Source: Sphingomonadales bacterium
GTDB lineage: Bacteria > Pseudomonadota > Alphaproteobacteria > Sphingomonadales > Govanellaceae
DNA: 34,446 nt
NCBI GenBank assembly: GCA_019455285.1
Contig: JACFMS010000027.1
Location: forward strand, 1-34,446
Direction: 5' to 3'
The position numbers were made by a program, and so were the translations under genes. How positions within the stretch are numbered: the stretch's first letter is position 1; every line of letters starts with the position of its first letter. The notes under the pieces are model-generated. The model was not told the origin of the DNA, did no database searches, and saw nothing but the letters and a program-made list of their open reading frames with translations. Below, in pieces: positions 7,579-15,451 of the stretch.

Positions 7579-9031
7579 GGCATATACAACGGCGGGCGCG
7601 AAGGTGACGGCCGCTGATCGGGGGCGGTTGTGGGTGACCCTCTATCTGGCGGTAACCGGGATCGTGCTGCTTCTAATGATGACGCTCGGACTTTTGATGC
7701 GGCTCGCGCAAAGCGATATTCTTACTCTTGATCCCGCGCTCTTCTACCAAATGATGACCGTCCACGGCACCGGCATGGTGGGGATCGCGGCGCTTGGCGG
7801 CATGGCGGTGATGTGGCACTTCCTGTCGGCCCATGTGAGGCTGCATGGCTGGGTGCTGGGGGTGAACCTGGTGCTTTTCCTGGCGGGGGTGGTAGCAATT
7901 CTTGCAGCCGACTTCCTGGGCGGCTTCGGTGGCGGCTGGACGTTCCTTTATCCCCTACCGGCCACTTCGGGGGCCGTCTGGCCCACCTGGGCGGCGGCCC
8001 TGCATCTATCCGGGCTTCTGGTGATTGGCGTGGGGTTTCTGATCGTTTGCCTTGAGATCGCGCGGGCGATCATTGTCGGCTACGGCGGGCTTGGCCGCGG
8101 ACTTGGCTGGCACGTGCTGTTTGCAAACAGCACGGAAAATGTCCCGCCGCCGACGGTCGTCGCCTCGACGATGGTGGTGATCGTCACTACGCTCGCACTC
8201 ACCGCAGGGGCGGCGATCCTGGTCATGAGTCTGATCAATATTGCTTTTCCGGAGATTCAGATTAATCCGCTTTTGGCCAAGAACATGACCTACTTCTTTG
8301 GTCACGTCTTCATCAATGCCACGATCTACATGGCGGTTACGGTGGTCTATGAACTGCTGCCGCGGATCACCGGGCGGCCCTGGAAAACCAACAAAGTGTT
8401 CCTCGCAGCCTGGACGTTATCCACGACAATGGTGTTGGTCATCTACCCACACCATCTGCTGATGGACTTCGCGATGCCGACCTGGATGATGGTGATTGGC
8501 CAAGTGTTATCTTATGTCAATTCCTTCCCGGTGCTGATCGTAACGGGACTGGGCGCGCTGGCGATTCTGCACCGATCGGGCATCCGCTGGGACTTGATCT
8601 CGACGTTGCTGCTGATCTCGATGTTCGGCTGGATGGCGGGGGTAATTCCCGCAGTGATCGATGCCACGATCACGGTCAATTCGGTGATGCACAATACGAT
8701 GTGGGTACCCGGACACTTCCACTTCTATCTGCTGCTGGGGCTGCTGCCGATGCAGTTCGCCTTTATGATCTATCTGGCGCGGGGCGAAGATGTGACACCG
8801 CAGGGCGGCGACATGACGGCGATCCTTTATCTACTATTCGGGCTCGGGTTTGTGGGTATGTTCCTGATGGGTGGCTGGGCCAGCGTGCCCCGCCGCTGGG
8901 CGACGCATCTTCCCGAATGGCTGATCTGGGATCAGATCGCATCGGTCATGGCGGTGGGAGTGATCGTGCTCGCAACTGTCTTTGTGCTAAAGTTTCTCAC
9001 CCGTATGCCCAGGATACTGCAGGAGGCGTGA
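7571..9031 (+). CDS. norY: Heme-copper subunit I lacking the helix-VI tyrosine, probable sNOR nitric oxide reductase
   Basis: A 486-residue polytopic protein with about 12 helices. Heme and copper ligands are all present: His65 (helix II, TVHGTGM), CuB ligands His245 (FFGHVFIN) and His294-His295 (YPHHLLMDF), and His382/His384 (WVPGHFHFYL) for the high- and low-spin hemes. In oxygen-reducing A and B types the residue four after the helix-VI histidine is the cross-linked tyrosine (GHPxVY); here it is Asn249. Loss of that tyrosine is a mark of NO-reducing branches. With the neighbouring senC and orf1, this points to the sNOR class described in ammonia oxidisers, reducing 2 NO to N2O. GGAGGG sits four bases before the ATG. 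Oxygen reduction as the main role cannot be excluded without biochemistry. Confidence 0.78.
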   Translation: MAEAYTTAGAKVTAADRGRLWVTLYLAVTGIVLLLMMTLGLLMRLAQSDILTLDPALFYQMMTVHGTGMVGIAALGGMAVMWHFLSAHVRLHGWVLGVNLVLFLAGVVAILAADFLGGFGGGWTFLYPLPATSGAVWPTWAAALHLSGLLVIGVGFLIVCLEIARAIIVGYGGLGRGLGWHVLFANSTENVPPPTVVASTMVVIVTTLALTAGAAILVMSLINIAFPEIQINPLLAKNMTYFFGHVFINATIYMAVTVVYELLPRITGRPWKTNKVFLAAWTLSTTMVLVIYPHHLLMDFAMPTWMMVIGQVLSYVNSFPVLIVTGLGALAILHRSGIRWDLISTLLLISMFGWMAGVIPAVIDATITVNSVMHNTMWVPGHFHFYLLLGLLPMQFAFMIYLARGEDVTPQGGDMTAILYLLFGLGFVGMFLMGGWASVPRRWATHLPEWLIWDQIASVMAVGVIVLATVFVLKFLTRMPRILQEA

Positions 9032-9035
9032 ACGG

Positions 9036-9623
9036 ATGCGCGCGGCGCTAGCGACGGTCGTTGTGGCCGGCCTTGGAGCTGCAGCTTTCTGGTGGGGGAC
9101 TGAAGGGGGGATGGCCCTTACTTCGGAAGCGGCGCGGCGGCTCGATATTGCCGCTGCGCCGCGAATGCTGCCTGATGTGCCGCTTTATGACCAGACAAGC
9201 GCGAAGTTGCAGCTCTCGGACTATCGCGGCGCGCCGGTGGTGCTGGAATTCATCTATGCCACTTGTCCTGATGTCTGCCTGACGCTCGGCACCGCCTTTG
9301 AACGGCTGGACGCGGTTTTGCCGCCCGGCGTGCCGCTGCTCAGTCTCAGTTTCGATCCGGCGGATGGCCTGCAACGGCTCGGCTGGTTCGCCAATCGGCA
9401 TGGGGCGGAAGCTCCGCATTGGCGGGTAGCGGGGGTCAAGGATCCCAAGGCGAGGGCAGCACTGCTTGAGCGCGCCGGCGTCGTGGTGATACCAGACGGC
9501 GTGGGCGGTTTTGTCCACAACGCGGGGCTATACCTCATTGACGGTAAAGGTCGGCTGTCTCGTGTATTTGATCCTGAAGATACTAAAGGCGTGCTTGATG
9601 CGCTCTTGGTTATTGAAGGCTGA
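9036..9623 (+). CDS. senC: SCO1/SenC family copper chaperone
   Basis: A 195-residue protein with an N-terminal membrane anchor (about 3-20) and a thioredoxin-like periplasmic domain. The copper-binding CPDVC gives Cys77 and Cys81, and the third ligand is His161 in FVHNAGLYLID. SCO proteins deliver or reduce copper for the CuA site of heme-copper enzymes, which fits the CuA-bearing subunit II encoded two genes upstream. AGGAGG precedes the ATG by nine bases and only four bases separate it from the subunit I stop codon, so it belongs to the same transcript. SenC in third position is a defining trait of norSY-senC-orf1 clusters. Confidence 0.85.
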   Translation: MRAALATVVVAGLGAAAFWWGTEGGMALTSEAARRLDIAAAPRMLPDVPLYDQTSAKLQLSDYRGAPVVLEFIYATCPDVCLTLGTAFERLDAVLPPGVPLLSLSFDPADGLQRLGWFANRHGAEAPHWRVAGVKDPKARAALLERAGVVVIPDGVGGFVHNAGLYLIDGKGRLSRVFDPEDTKGVLDALLVIEG

Positions 9624-10170
9624 GGCGCGCATCGGCGTTGGCGCCGTATTGGCGGCGGCGGCGCTCCTGCCGCCTTTGGCAGGACTGCTTGAGGGGCAGC
9701 TTGTCACTCACCTGCTCTGCCAGTATCCCCTGCTTGTCGGCGGTGGGGCCATGATCGGCGCGACGCTTGCCCTGACGCGGCTTGCCAATTGGACAGCGCC
9801 ATCGGCGCTGCTTGCCGGGACGCTTGCCTGTGTCTTCTGGCTCGTCCCGCGATGGATAGATGCGGCGCTTGCCGATCAGGCCGTGAATGCCGCCAAGGCG
9901 GTCTGTCTTGTGATACTGGCGGGCCTGCCGCTTGGCTGGGGATGGGCGCAGGCGGGGCCAGTGCTCCGGGGCTTCGTTTGGGCCAACGCCACAGCGATGC
10001 TTGCCGTTATGGGCTGGCTGCAATTGGCGACGCCCATCCGCCTTTGCAACAGCTACCTGCTGAGCGAGCAACGCGACCTTGGCCTTGCATTGCTGACGCT
10101 TGCGATACTGGCGCTGATCGCTGGAATGAGTCGGGCCATGCTTGGTCAGTGGGGTCGCCCTATCCAATAG
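9598..10170 (+). CDS. Polytopic membrane protein, orf1 of the nor-like operon
   Basis: About 190 residues with five to six hydrophobic helices (VGAVLAAAALLPPLAGLL, PLLVGGGAMIGATLAL, AVCLVILAGLPLGWGW, ATAMLAVMGWLQLA, LALLTLAILALIAG). I know no enzymatic motif; THLLCQYPLL and TPIRLCNSYLL carry the only obvious metal-capable residues (His, Cys). It starts inside senC (26-nt overlap; ATG 9598 with AAAGG eight bases upstream), so it is translationally coupled. Its place matches the uncharacterised orf1 of sNOR clusters, where an assembly role is usually supposed. Its last bases, CCAATAG, already belong to the SDR-derived repeat at 10164, so the native C-terminus may have been altered at that junction. 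Confidence 0.68.
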   Translation: MRSWLLKAEARIGVGAVLAAAALLPPLAGLLEGQLVTHLLCQYPLLVGGGAMIGATLALTRLANWTAPSALLAGTLACVFWLVPRWIDAALADQAVNAAKAVCLVILAGLPLGWGWAQAGPVLRGFVWANATAMLAVMGWLQLATPIRLCNSYLLSEQRDLGLALLTLAILALIAGMSRAMLGQWGRPIQ

Positions 10171-10204
10171 CGGTTCAGTTATCAATATCTCATCCGTCGC
10201 CAGG
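10164..10204 (+). repeat. Right copy of the 41-nt SDR-derived direct repeat
   Basis: It matches 6643-6683 at 36 of 41 positions, same strand. It starts within the last codons of the membrane-protein gene and supplies its TAG stop. In its own SDR frame it reads NSGSVINISSVAR. Confidence 0.7.
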
Positions 10205-10433
10205 TAGGTCATCGTTCCCGGCTACGGTCAATATGCGGCATCCAAGGCGGCGGCGGACAGCTTGACGGCAGACAACCGCCTTATCGGCGGCTCGAAATGG
10301 GTGTGCTGTGCTTTTGGCAACTGCTTGGCGGCTGTGGCCGCTGCCGCCCGAGCCGTTGCGCTGGCTGGCCTATCAGGCGCTGATCAAGCCCCTGGGATGG
10401 AAGTACGCCCTCCTCGATCGTAAAATCGGCTAG
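10172..10433 (+). pseudogene. Second decayed SDR fragment plus an unidentified C-terminal fragment
   Basis: From 10172 one frame gives GSVINISSVAR, an in-frame TAG at 10205, VIV, and then PGYGQYAASKAAADSLTAD, which is the SDR active-site helix with YxxxK (YAASK). This is the very portion that the fragment at 6612 lacks. After about 10270 the SDR similarity fades. A different frame then reads LPPEPLRWLAYQALIKPLGWKYALLDRKIG to a TAG at 10431-10433; it looks like a genuine protein end but I do not recognise its family. No start codon, ribosome site or complete domain is present, so I regard 10172-10433 as gene debris. Confidence 0.65.
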
Positions 10434-10533
10434 TCCGGGCCTAATATTCCCTTTCGTTCATAACCATACCCACAGGCGATCAATCCGCGGCAATCCTGCT
10501 GCCGAGGAGACAAAGGCGCACGCCACCTCCATC

Positions 10534-10560
10534 GGACGTCCTCTTGTGGAGCGTCCTTTC
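10534..10560 (+). terminator. Weak hairpin with short T tract
   Basis: GGACGTCC and GGAGCGTCC can pair around TCTTGT with one bulged base, followed by TTTCTC. It lies between the debris at 10433 and the operator at 10594 and could end leftover rightward transcription. The evidence is only the fold. The rest of 10434-10593 shows nothing else. Confidence 0.3.
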
Positions 10561-10593
10561 TCAGCCTAATGGAGCCGCCCAATAAATATAATA

Positions 10594-10630
10594 TGCAAAA
10601 AATTTGTTGCAACAAATTTCATTTTATGGT
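10594..10630 (+). promoter_or_regulatory. Operator/promoter of the TonB receptor gene, shared with 15367
   Basis: A perfect 20-bp palindrome, AAATTTGTTGCAACAAATTT, occupies 10600-10619. The 21 bases 10594-10614 are identical to 15367-15387. Six bases after the shared block both promoters carry a similar element: CATTTTATGGT here (10620-10630) and CATATAATGGT at 15393. A palindrome of this kind is typical of a dimeric repressor or activator; the GntR regulator encoded at 23177 is the obvious candidate, by inference only. Confidence 0.7.
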
Positions 10631-10754
10631 CCGATTGACCTGTCCATGAGGATAAAGCGCGGCGCGATCGGGTCTCTAATACTGGCCGTTCGACAATAAA
10701 GGGCGCTGACCCCGGATCCCCTGTTGTAATGCTATTTTAAACCTTTGGGAGGCG

Positions 10755-13016
10755 ATGATGAGAAGAACTGTGCACAGAAGTGCAACCGGCCTGCTTACTC
10801 TCTCTATGCTGCTGGGCACCACCTCGGTATTTGCTCAAACAGCCATCGAAGAAATCATTGTATCAGCGCAAAAGCGCGAACAAAGCCTGCAGGATGTCAG
10901 CGTCGCCGTGACGGCATTCTCAGGCGAGGAAATAAAGAAGCTTGGGCTTTCCGAGCCGGCCGATTTGGCTGCCCTTATTCCCAACGTCACATCGGTCAAT
11001 ATTTTTGGCAACAGCTTAACCAACTTCGTGATTCGCGGCTTAGGCTTTAACGACATTGCGCCCAACAACGGCTCCCCGGCGGCCGTTCATCTGGATGAAG
11101 TGTATTTCTCCTACAGCATCATGCTGAGTTTTGCCTTGTTTGACATCGAGCGCGCCGAAGTCCTCAAAGGGCCGCAAGGAACGCTTTATGGCCGCAACAC
11201 CACCGCCGGCGCCGTCAGTTTCTTCAGCGTTAAGCCGAAATCGGAATTCGAGGCGCTGATTTCCGCCAGTTATGGCAATTACCAGAATGCCGAACTGGAA
11301 GGGTATTTGAACGTTCCCGTCAACGAGAAGGTAGCGACGCGGTTTTCCGGCTACATGCGCCAGCAAGGCAGCGGTCCCTTCTACAACCGCTTCTACGATA
11401 TTCGTTCCGGCGAGGTGGAAAAATACGCCTGGCGGGCTCAGGTCAACATGAAGCCCAGCGAGGTTTTGGAAGTCAATCTCAATATCCATGGCGGCGAAGA
11501 AAATTCCGACAAGTATAACTACACGGTTTCGCCCTATGGCGATGGAACTCTTCCCCTCGGTGGCAACATTCCTTGTCCCGCCTACTTCACTGGAACCTTG
11601 CAAGGCGGCGAGCCTGACTGTTTCGGCTATCTCGGCGAACAGGAGCCTGATTCGGATCCCTTCACCAACGCCGATGGGCAACGCGGCCGCATTGATCATG
11701 AAGGCTATGGCGGTAACTTGAATGTCAAGTGGGATGCCGGCTTTGCCACGCTGACGTCGGTTTCGTCCTATGACACGTTTGACCGTTATCAATCAGATGA
11801 TGCCGACGGGTTCCCGCAGCAGATCGTCGATAATTATTACCAGAACGAGATCAACCAATATAGCCAGGAATTCCGCTTGGCGTCCAACGGGGAGGGGCCG
11901 TTCAACTGGATTGCCGGACTATATTGGCAAAAAGATAAAATGGATACTCCCGTTCACGAAGCCAAAAGCTTCTTTGCCCGTAATCTGGGCGTGAAAACCA
12001 TGTATGTGCAAAAGTCAGAAACCTACGCCGGATTTCTGCATACGGAATATGAATTTGATGAGAACTGGCGGTTGATCGCCGGCGTACGCTACACATGGGA
12101 AGAGCGGTTCTGGGATGGCGCCACCTACTTAACGTCGGGCGATCCCAACCCCAACGAATCGCCCACTATTCCCGTAACCAGGGTGGCGCAACGCACGGTG
12201 AAGAAAAGTTGGGAAAACATTTCCGGTAAAGTGGGCATCGACTATATGCCCAATGAGGATACGCTGCTTTACGCCTCGGTATCGAAAGGTTTCAAGAGCG
12301 GTGGCTATAACGGCAACTTGGCGTTCGCCGATGTCGGCATCACTGATTTCGACGAAGAAATCGTCTACGCATATGAAATCGGCGCTAAAGCCAAGCTGCT
12401 TGATGGCCGTCTGATCTGGAATAATTCGGCGTTCTACTATGATTACCAGGATATTCAGCTCATCGGTAATTCTACGGTGATAGGTCCCGGCGGTTTGCCC
12501 ACCAACGTATTCGCGTTAGGCAACCTGGCTGATGCCCGTGTCTATGGTGTGGAAACCGAGCTGTGGTGGCGGCCGATGGATGGCTTGGATATCAAGTTGA
12601 CGGGCGGATGGCTTGACGCCAAGACGAAAAATCCCAAGCCCGGCAACGAAGCCATCGACGGCAATGATCTGGCCTACGCGCCGGAGTGGAACACCAGCGG
12701 CGTCGTGCGCTACGCCAAACCCATCAGCAAGAACGGTCTCTTGGGCAGCGTACAGGTGGACTGGCAATATCAGGGCGACCGCTTCGCCAACGTGTCCAAC
12801 CACCCTGTGACTCACTTACGCAGCTACTGGCTGTTCAATGCCCGGCTAGCTCTGTCGGCGGAAGACTCCCGTTGGGAAGTGGCGCTGTGGGGGAAAAATC
12901 TTTTCGACAAGGAATATGAAACCACGGCGACGGATTTGGGCAGCACCCGCCGGCTGTTGGAGATCTATGGCTACCCCCGTACCTATGGGCTGGAGCTGAC
13001 CTATAAGTGGAACTGA
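10755..13016 (+). CDS. TonB-dependent outer-membrane receptor
   Basis: A complete 753-residue receptor. A signal peptide (1-27) ends at SVFA before QT; a TonB-box-like EEIIVSAQKR follows at 32-41; the plug domain (about 45-160) contains VAVTAFSGEEI, the VIRGLGFND segment and VLKGPQGTLYGRNTTAGAVSF. The barrel follows, including YASVSKGFKSGGYNG, and ends PRTYGLELTYKWN. GGGAGG sits just before two consecutive ATGs (10755, 10758). It is monocistronic, with an operator upstream and a strong terminator downstream. Sharing its operator with the CoA-transferase/MFS promoter suggests that it takes up the substrate of that pathway. The ligand is unknown; many receptors of this Sphingomonas/Caulobacter-like type handle carbon sources rather than iron. 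Confidence 0.93.
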   Translation: MMRRTVHRSATGLLTLSMLLGTTSVFAQTAIEEIIVSAQKREQSLQDVSVAVTAFSGEEIKKLGLSEPADLAALIPNVTSVNIFGNSLTNFVIRGLGFNDIAPNNGSPAAVHLDEVYFSYSIMLSFALFDIERAEVLKGPQGTLYGRNTTAGAVSFFSVKPKSEFEALISASYGNYQNAELEGYLNVPVNEKVATRFSGYMRQQGSGPFYNRFYDIRSGEVEKYAWRAQVNMKPSEVLEVNLNIHGGEENSDKYNYTVSPYGDGTLPLGGNIPCPAYFTGTLQGGEPDCFGYLGEQEPDSDPFTNADGQRGRIDHEGYGGNLNVKWDAGFATLTSVSSYDTFDRYQSDDADGFPQQIVDNYYQNEINQYSQEFRLASNGEGPFNWIAGLYWQKDKMDTPVHEAKSFFARNLGVKTMYVQKSETYAGFLHTEYEFDENWRLIAGVRYTWEERFWDGATYLTSGDPNPNESPTIPVTRVAQRTVKKSWENISGKVGIDYMPNEDTLLYASVSKGFKSGGYNGNLAFADVGITDFDEEIVYAYEIGAKAKLLDGRLIWNNSAFYYDYQDIQLIGNSTVIGPGGLPTNVFALGNLADARVYGVETELWWRPMDGLDIKLTGGWLDAKTKNPKPGNEAIDGNDLAYAPEWNTSGVVRYAKPISKNGLLGSVQVDWQYQGDRFANVSNHPVTHLRSYWLFNARLALSAEDSRWEVALWGKNLFDKEYETTATDLGSTRRLLEIYGYPRTYGLELTYKWN

Positions 13017-13054
13017 GCGTCTATTCTCCGATAACACTGATGTAACTAAAAAAC

Positions 13055-13087
13055 ACCGGCCGTCTGTAAGACGGCCGGTTTCTTTTT
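13055..13087. terminator. Bidirectional intrinsic terminator
   Basis: An 11-bp perfect stem, ACCGGCCGTCT with AGACGGCCGGT (13055-13065 and 13069-13079), encloses a 3-base loop. A T tract TTTCTTTTT follows on the plus strand, and an A-rich ACTAAAAAAC precedes it, serving as T tract for the minus strand. It separates the convergent receptor gene and enoyl-CoA hydratase gene. Confidence 0.9.
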
Positions 13088-13109
13088 CACGCCAGATAAG
13101 TCGCTAAGC

Positions 13110-13907
13110 TTATTTGCCTTGGAACCGTGGCGGGCGTTTTTCATTGAAGGCGGCAACGCCTTCGCGCCGGTCGTCAGTGGATACCAGATGGTTATAGGCT
13201 TCGACCTCGAAATAGAAAGCAGTACGGCGATCCATTTCCGCGCCCAGTTGAATGGCCTTCTTGGCCTGTCTTATGGAAAGCGGCGCATTTTGCGCGATGC
13301 GCCGCGCCATGCTCAGTGTTTCTTCCAGCACGCGATCAGCCGCAAACAACCGATTGATGATGCCCCAGTCCAGCGCCTCCGTCGCCGTGAAGGGCTGTGC
13401 GGAAAAGATGATTTCCTTGGCGCGCCTTATGCCCACCGCACGGGGCAGGTTTTGCGTGCCGCCGGCGCCGGGCATGATGCCGAGGCTGGTCTCGGTCAGG
13501 GCAAAGCGGGCGCTATCCGCCGCATAGGCAAAATCCATGTTCAAAATGAGCTCCAGGCCGCCGCCGAAGGCAACGCCATTGACGGCGGCCAAGACCGGAA
13601 TGGGGCAATCCGCCATGGCCAGGATCGCCCGCTCAATCAGCAGATGCTGGGCGCGCCAATCGTCATCGGACATGCTGTTGCGCTGTTTCAGATCGCCGCC
13701 GGCGCAGAACGCTTTTTCGCCGGCGCCGGTAATAACCAAACAGCGCGGCAACGGCGATTCCAATATTAGCTTCGAGAAGAAATCCAGAAGCTCCGCCGCC
13801 ATTTGCGTATTGATGGCGTTGGCGGTCTCCGGGCGATTTAAGGTCAAAAGCCGAACGGCGTCGTCCAAGTCTTCCACGATTAGGGTTTCGTAGTTGCTGC
13901 TTGCCAT
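13110..13907 (-). CDS. Enoyl-CoA hydratase/isomerase family protein (crotonase)
   Basis: A 265-residue crotonase-fold enzyme. Oxyanion-hole segments CAGGDLK (68-73) and FGGGLELI (114-121) are present, and both catalytic glutamates of true hydratases can be placed: Glu119 (GGGLEL) and Glu139 (LTETSLGIMPGAGGTQ). It should therefore add water to a 2-enoyl-CoA. In this context it could be a 3-methylglutaconyl-CoA-hydratase-like enzyme feeding the lyase encoded at 16626, though the substrate is inferred. Its ATG follows the permease TGA directly (TGAATG), with an AGGA site upstream, so the two genes are cotranscribed leftwards and end at the terminator at 13055. Confidence 0.9.
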   Translation of the reverse strand: MASSNYETLIVEDLDDAVRLLTLNRPETANAINTQMAAELLDFFSKLILESPLPRCLVITGAGEKAFCAGGDLKQRNSMSDDDWRAQHLLIERAILAMADCPIPVLAAVNGVAFGGGLELILNMDFAYAADSARFALTETSLGIMPGAGGTQNLPRAVGIRRAKEIIFSAQPFTATEALDWGIINRLFAADRVLEETLSMARRIAQNAPLSIRQAKKAIQLGAEMDRRTAFYFEVEAYNHLVSTDDRREGVAAFNEKRPPRFQGK

Positions 13908-15308
13908 TCAGTCTTTTCCTCCCGCGGGCGTCAGCCACGCTTCCGCCCGTATCATGCTTTCCCGGTAATGTTTCAGGCCGCGCCACAGGCAATAAAGGCT
14001 GGGCGGCAGCGTGGTGATGGCGACAATGGATAGGGAATAATTCAGCTTCATCGGATCCTGGAAAACAAAATCGGTAATCAGGGCCACATAGGTGATCCCT
14101 AACATAAGGCCGATCACGTTGTTAAAGAAAGAGAAAATGGCGGATACCTGGGCGCGCATCTGGTTGGGGGTGATGAATTGCAACACCGCCGGCACCACCG
14201 CGTAAAGGCCGTAACAAAATAAGGCGATGGGACAATAGAGGGCCAAGACCCAAATCGGATCGTCGAGGAGCGGCAGAATGATGCTGGGAGGAGTGGCCAA
14301 GGCCCCCATGATCAGCGAGGTGCGCATTAAAGCGTCCCGCTGTCCGCGCTGTTTCAGGCGCGTGGCCAAATTCATGCTGATGATGATGCCGAGTGTGGCA
14401 AATACCAGCAAAATTGAACCTTGCGCCATACCAATCTGGCTGAGGCTCCAACCGAATTTGCGAATGAACATGGTGGGCATCCAGATGGTCAAGGCAACGG
14501 AGTAGAGCACCAGCCCGCCATAGGCGATAAAGATGACGAAAAACGTCTTGCCGTTTTCTTTGAAGACAAATCGCAGCACGTCCTTGAACGGGATTCCCTT
14601 GCCGTGATCCGCGGCCGATCCGTGACGCTCCTTGCGCGCCGGTTCGCGCATGGTGAATAGAAGGAGAACGAACAGCAGTCCCGGCAGGCCTACAGCGAAA
14701 AATGTGACCTGCCAAGGCCGTAGTGCGCCCAGGATAGGTACTTCGATTTCCGGAATCAGCGCTAGAATGTAATTAATGGTGCCGCCGACGATGAACGCCA
14801 GGCTGGATCCGATGGGAATGGCGATGTTATAGGAGGAGAGGGGGCGAATGCGTCGCTCTGGCGGAAAATAATCCGAGATGATGGAATAGGCTGCCGGCGA
14901 CAGTGTCGCCTCGCCAACACCGACTCCGATTCGGGCCAGGAACAACTGCCAGAAATTCTGGGCAAGCCCGCACATGGCAGTCATTAAACTCCACAAGGTG
15001 ATACCGAGTATAATCAAATTCCGGCGGTTCACGCGGTCCGCCAGACGACCCAGGGGAATGCCCATGGCGACATAAAACACGGCAAAAGCCATGCCAGCCA
15101 GCAAGCTGACTTGGGTATCTGAGATGTTCATATCCCGGCGAATGGGCTCCAACACAATCGCCAAAATCTGACGGTCGATGTATGACAGGGTATAGGCCAG
15201 CGTCAGAATGACCACCACATACCAGGCATAGCCGGGATTTGGCCAATCAGCCGTTGCGCTGGCGGCAGGGGAGCTGGTTTGTTGAGCGTCCTGGGCAGGT
15301 GGCGTCAT
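13908..15308 (-). CDS. MFS permease, Spinster-like family
   Basis: About 466 residues and 12 membrane helices. Signature elements are LSYIDRQILAIVLEPIRRD in the first helix region, the motif-A loop GRLADRVNRR, and RIGVGVGEATLSPAAYSIISDYFPPERR after helix 4, all typical of the Spinster-like group common in sphingomonads and related bacteria. It probably imports the pathway substrate, an organic acid or amide, by proton symport. I place the start at ATG 15308 (TPPAQDAQQ), because the longer frame back to 15395 would run through the shared operator and adds an unconserved leader. It is divergent from the CoA-transferase gene; the operator at 15367 lies between them. Confidence 0.87.
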   Translation of the reverse strand: MTPPAQDAQQTSSPAASATADWPNPGYAWYVVVILTLAYTLSYIDRQILAIVLEPIRRDMNISDTQVSLLAGMAFAVFYVAMGIPLGRLADRVNRRNLIILGITLWSLMTAMCGLAQNFWQLFLARIGVGVGEATLSPAAYSIISDYFPPERRIRPLSSYNIAIPIGSSLAFIVGGTINYILALIPEIEVPILGALRPWQVTFFAVGLPGLLFVLLLFTMREPARKERHGSAADHGKGIPFKDVLRFVFKENGKTFFVIFIAYGGLVLYSVALTIWMPTMFIRKFGWSLSQIGMAQGSILLVFATLGIIISMNLATRLKQRGQRDALMRTSLIMGALATPPSIILPLLDDPIWVLALYCPIALFCYGLYAVVPAVLQFITPNQMRAQVSAIFSFFNNVIGLMLGITYVALITDFVFQDPMKLNYSLSIVAITTLPPSLYCLWRGLKHYRESMIRAEAWLTPAGGKD

Positions 15309-15366
15309 ACTTATTTTTCCATCATATTCGGGGTTTGTTTTGATCTTAACTTTATTCACCTCAGTG

Positions 15367-15403
15367 TGCAAAAAATTTGTTGCAACAGACAACATATAAT
15401 GGT
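15367..15403. promoter_or_regulatory. Shared operator and promoter between the divergent MFS and CoA-transferase genes
   Basis: The 21 bases 15367-15387 equal 10594-10614 exactly. The palindromic core here is TGTTGCAACA; the right arm is less complete than in the receptor copy (AACAGAC instead of AACAAAT). A TATAAT at 15395-15400 inside CATATAATGGT lies six bases downstream, at the same offset as in the receptor promoter. The 143-nt divergent gap holds no other obvious element. Confidence 0.7.
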
Positions 15404-15451
15404 TTCATGAGGACTATAAAGCCAACCATATAATATGGAGGGACCATAAAC

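Noticed and set aside
7045-9031. Ordinary aa3/ba3 cytochrome c oxidase
   Set aside because: The helix-VI tyrosine is replaced by Asn249, there is no subunit III or heme-biosynthesis gene, and the four-gene order follows sNOR clusters. It is kept only as an alternative.
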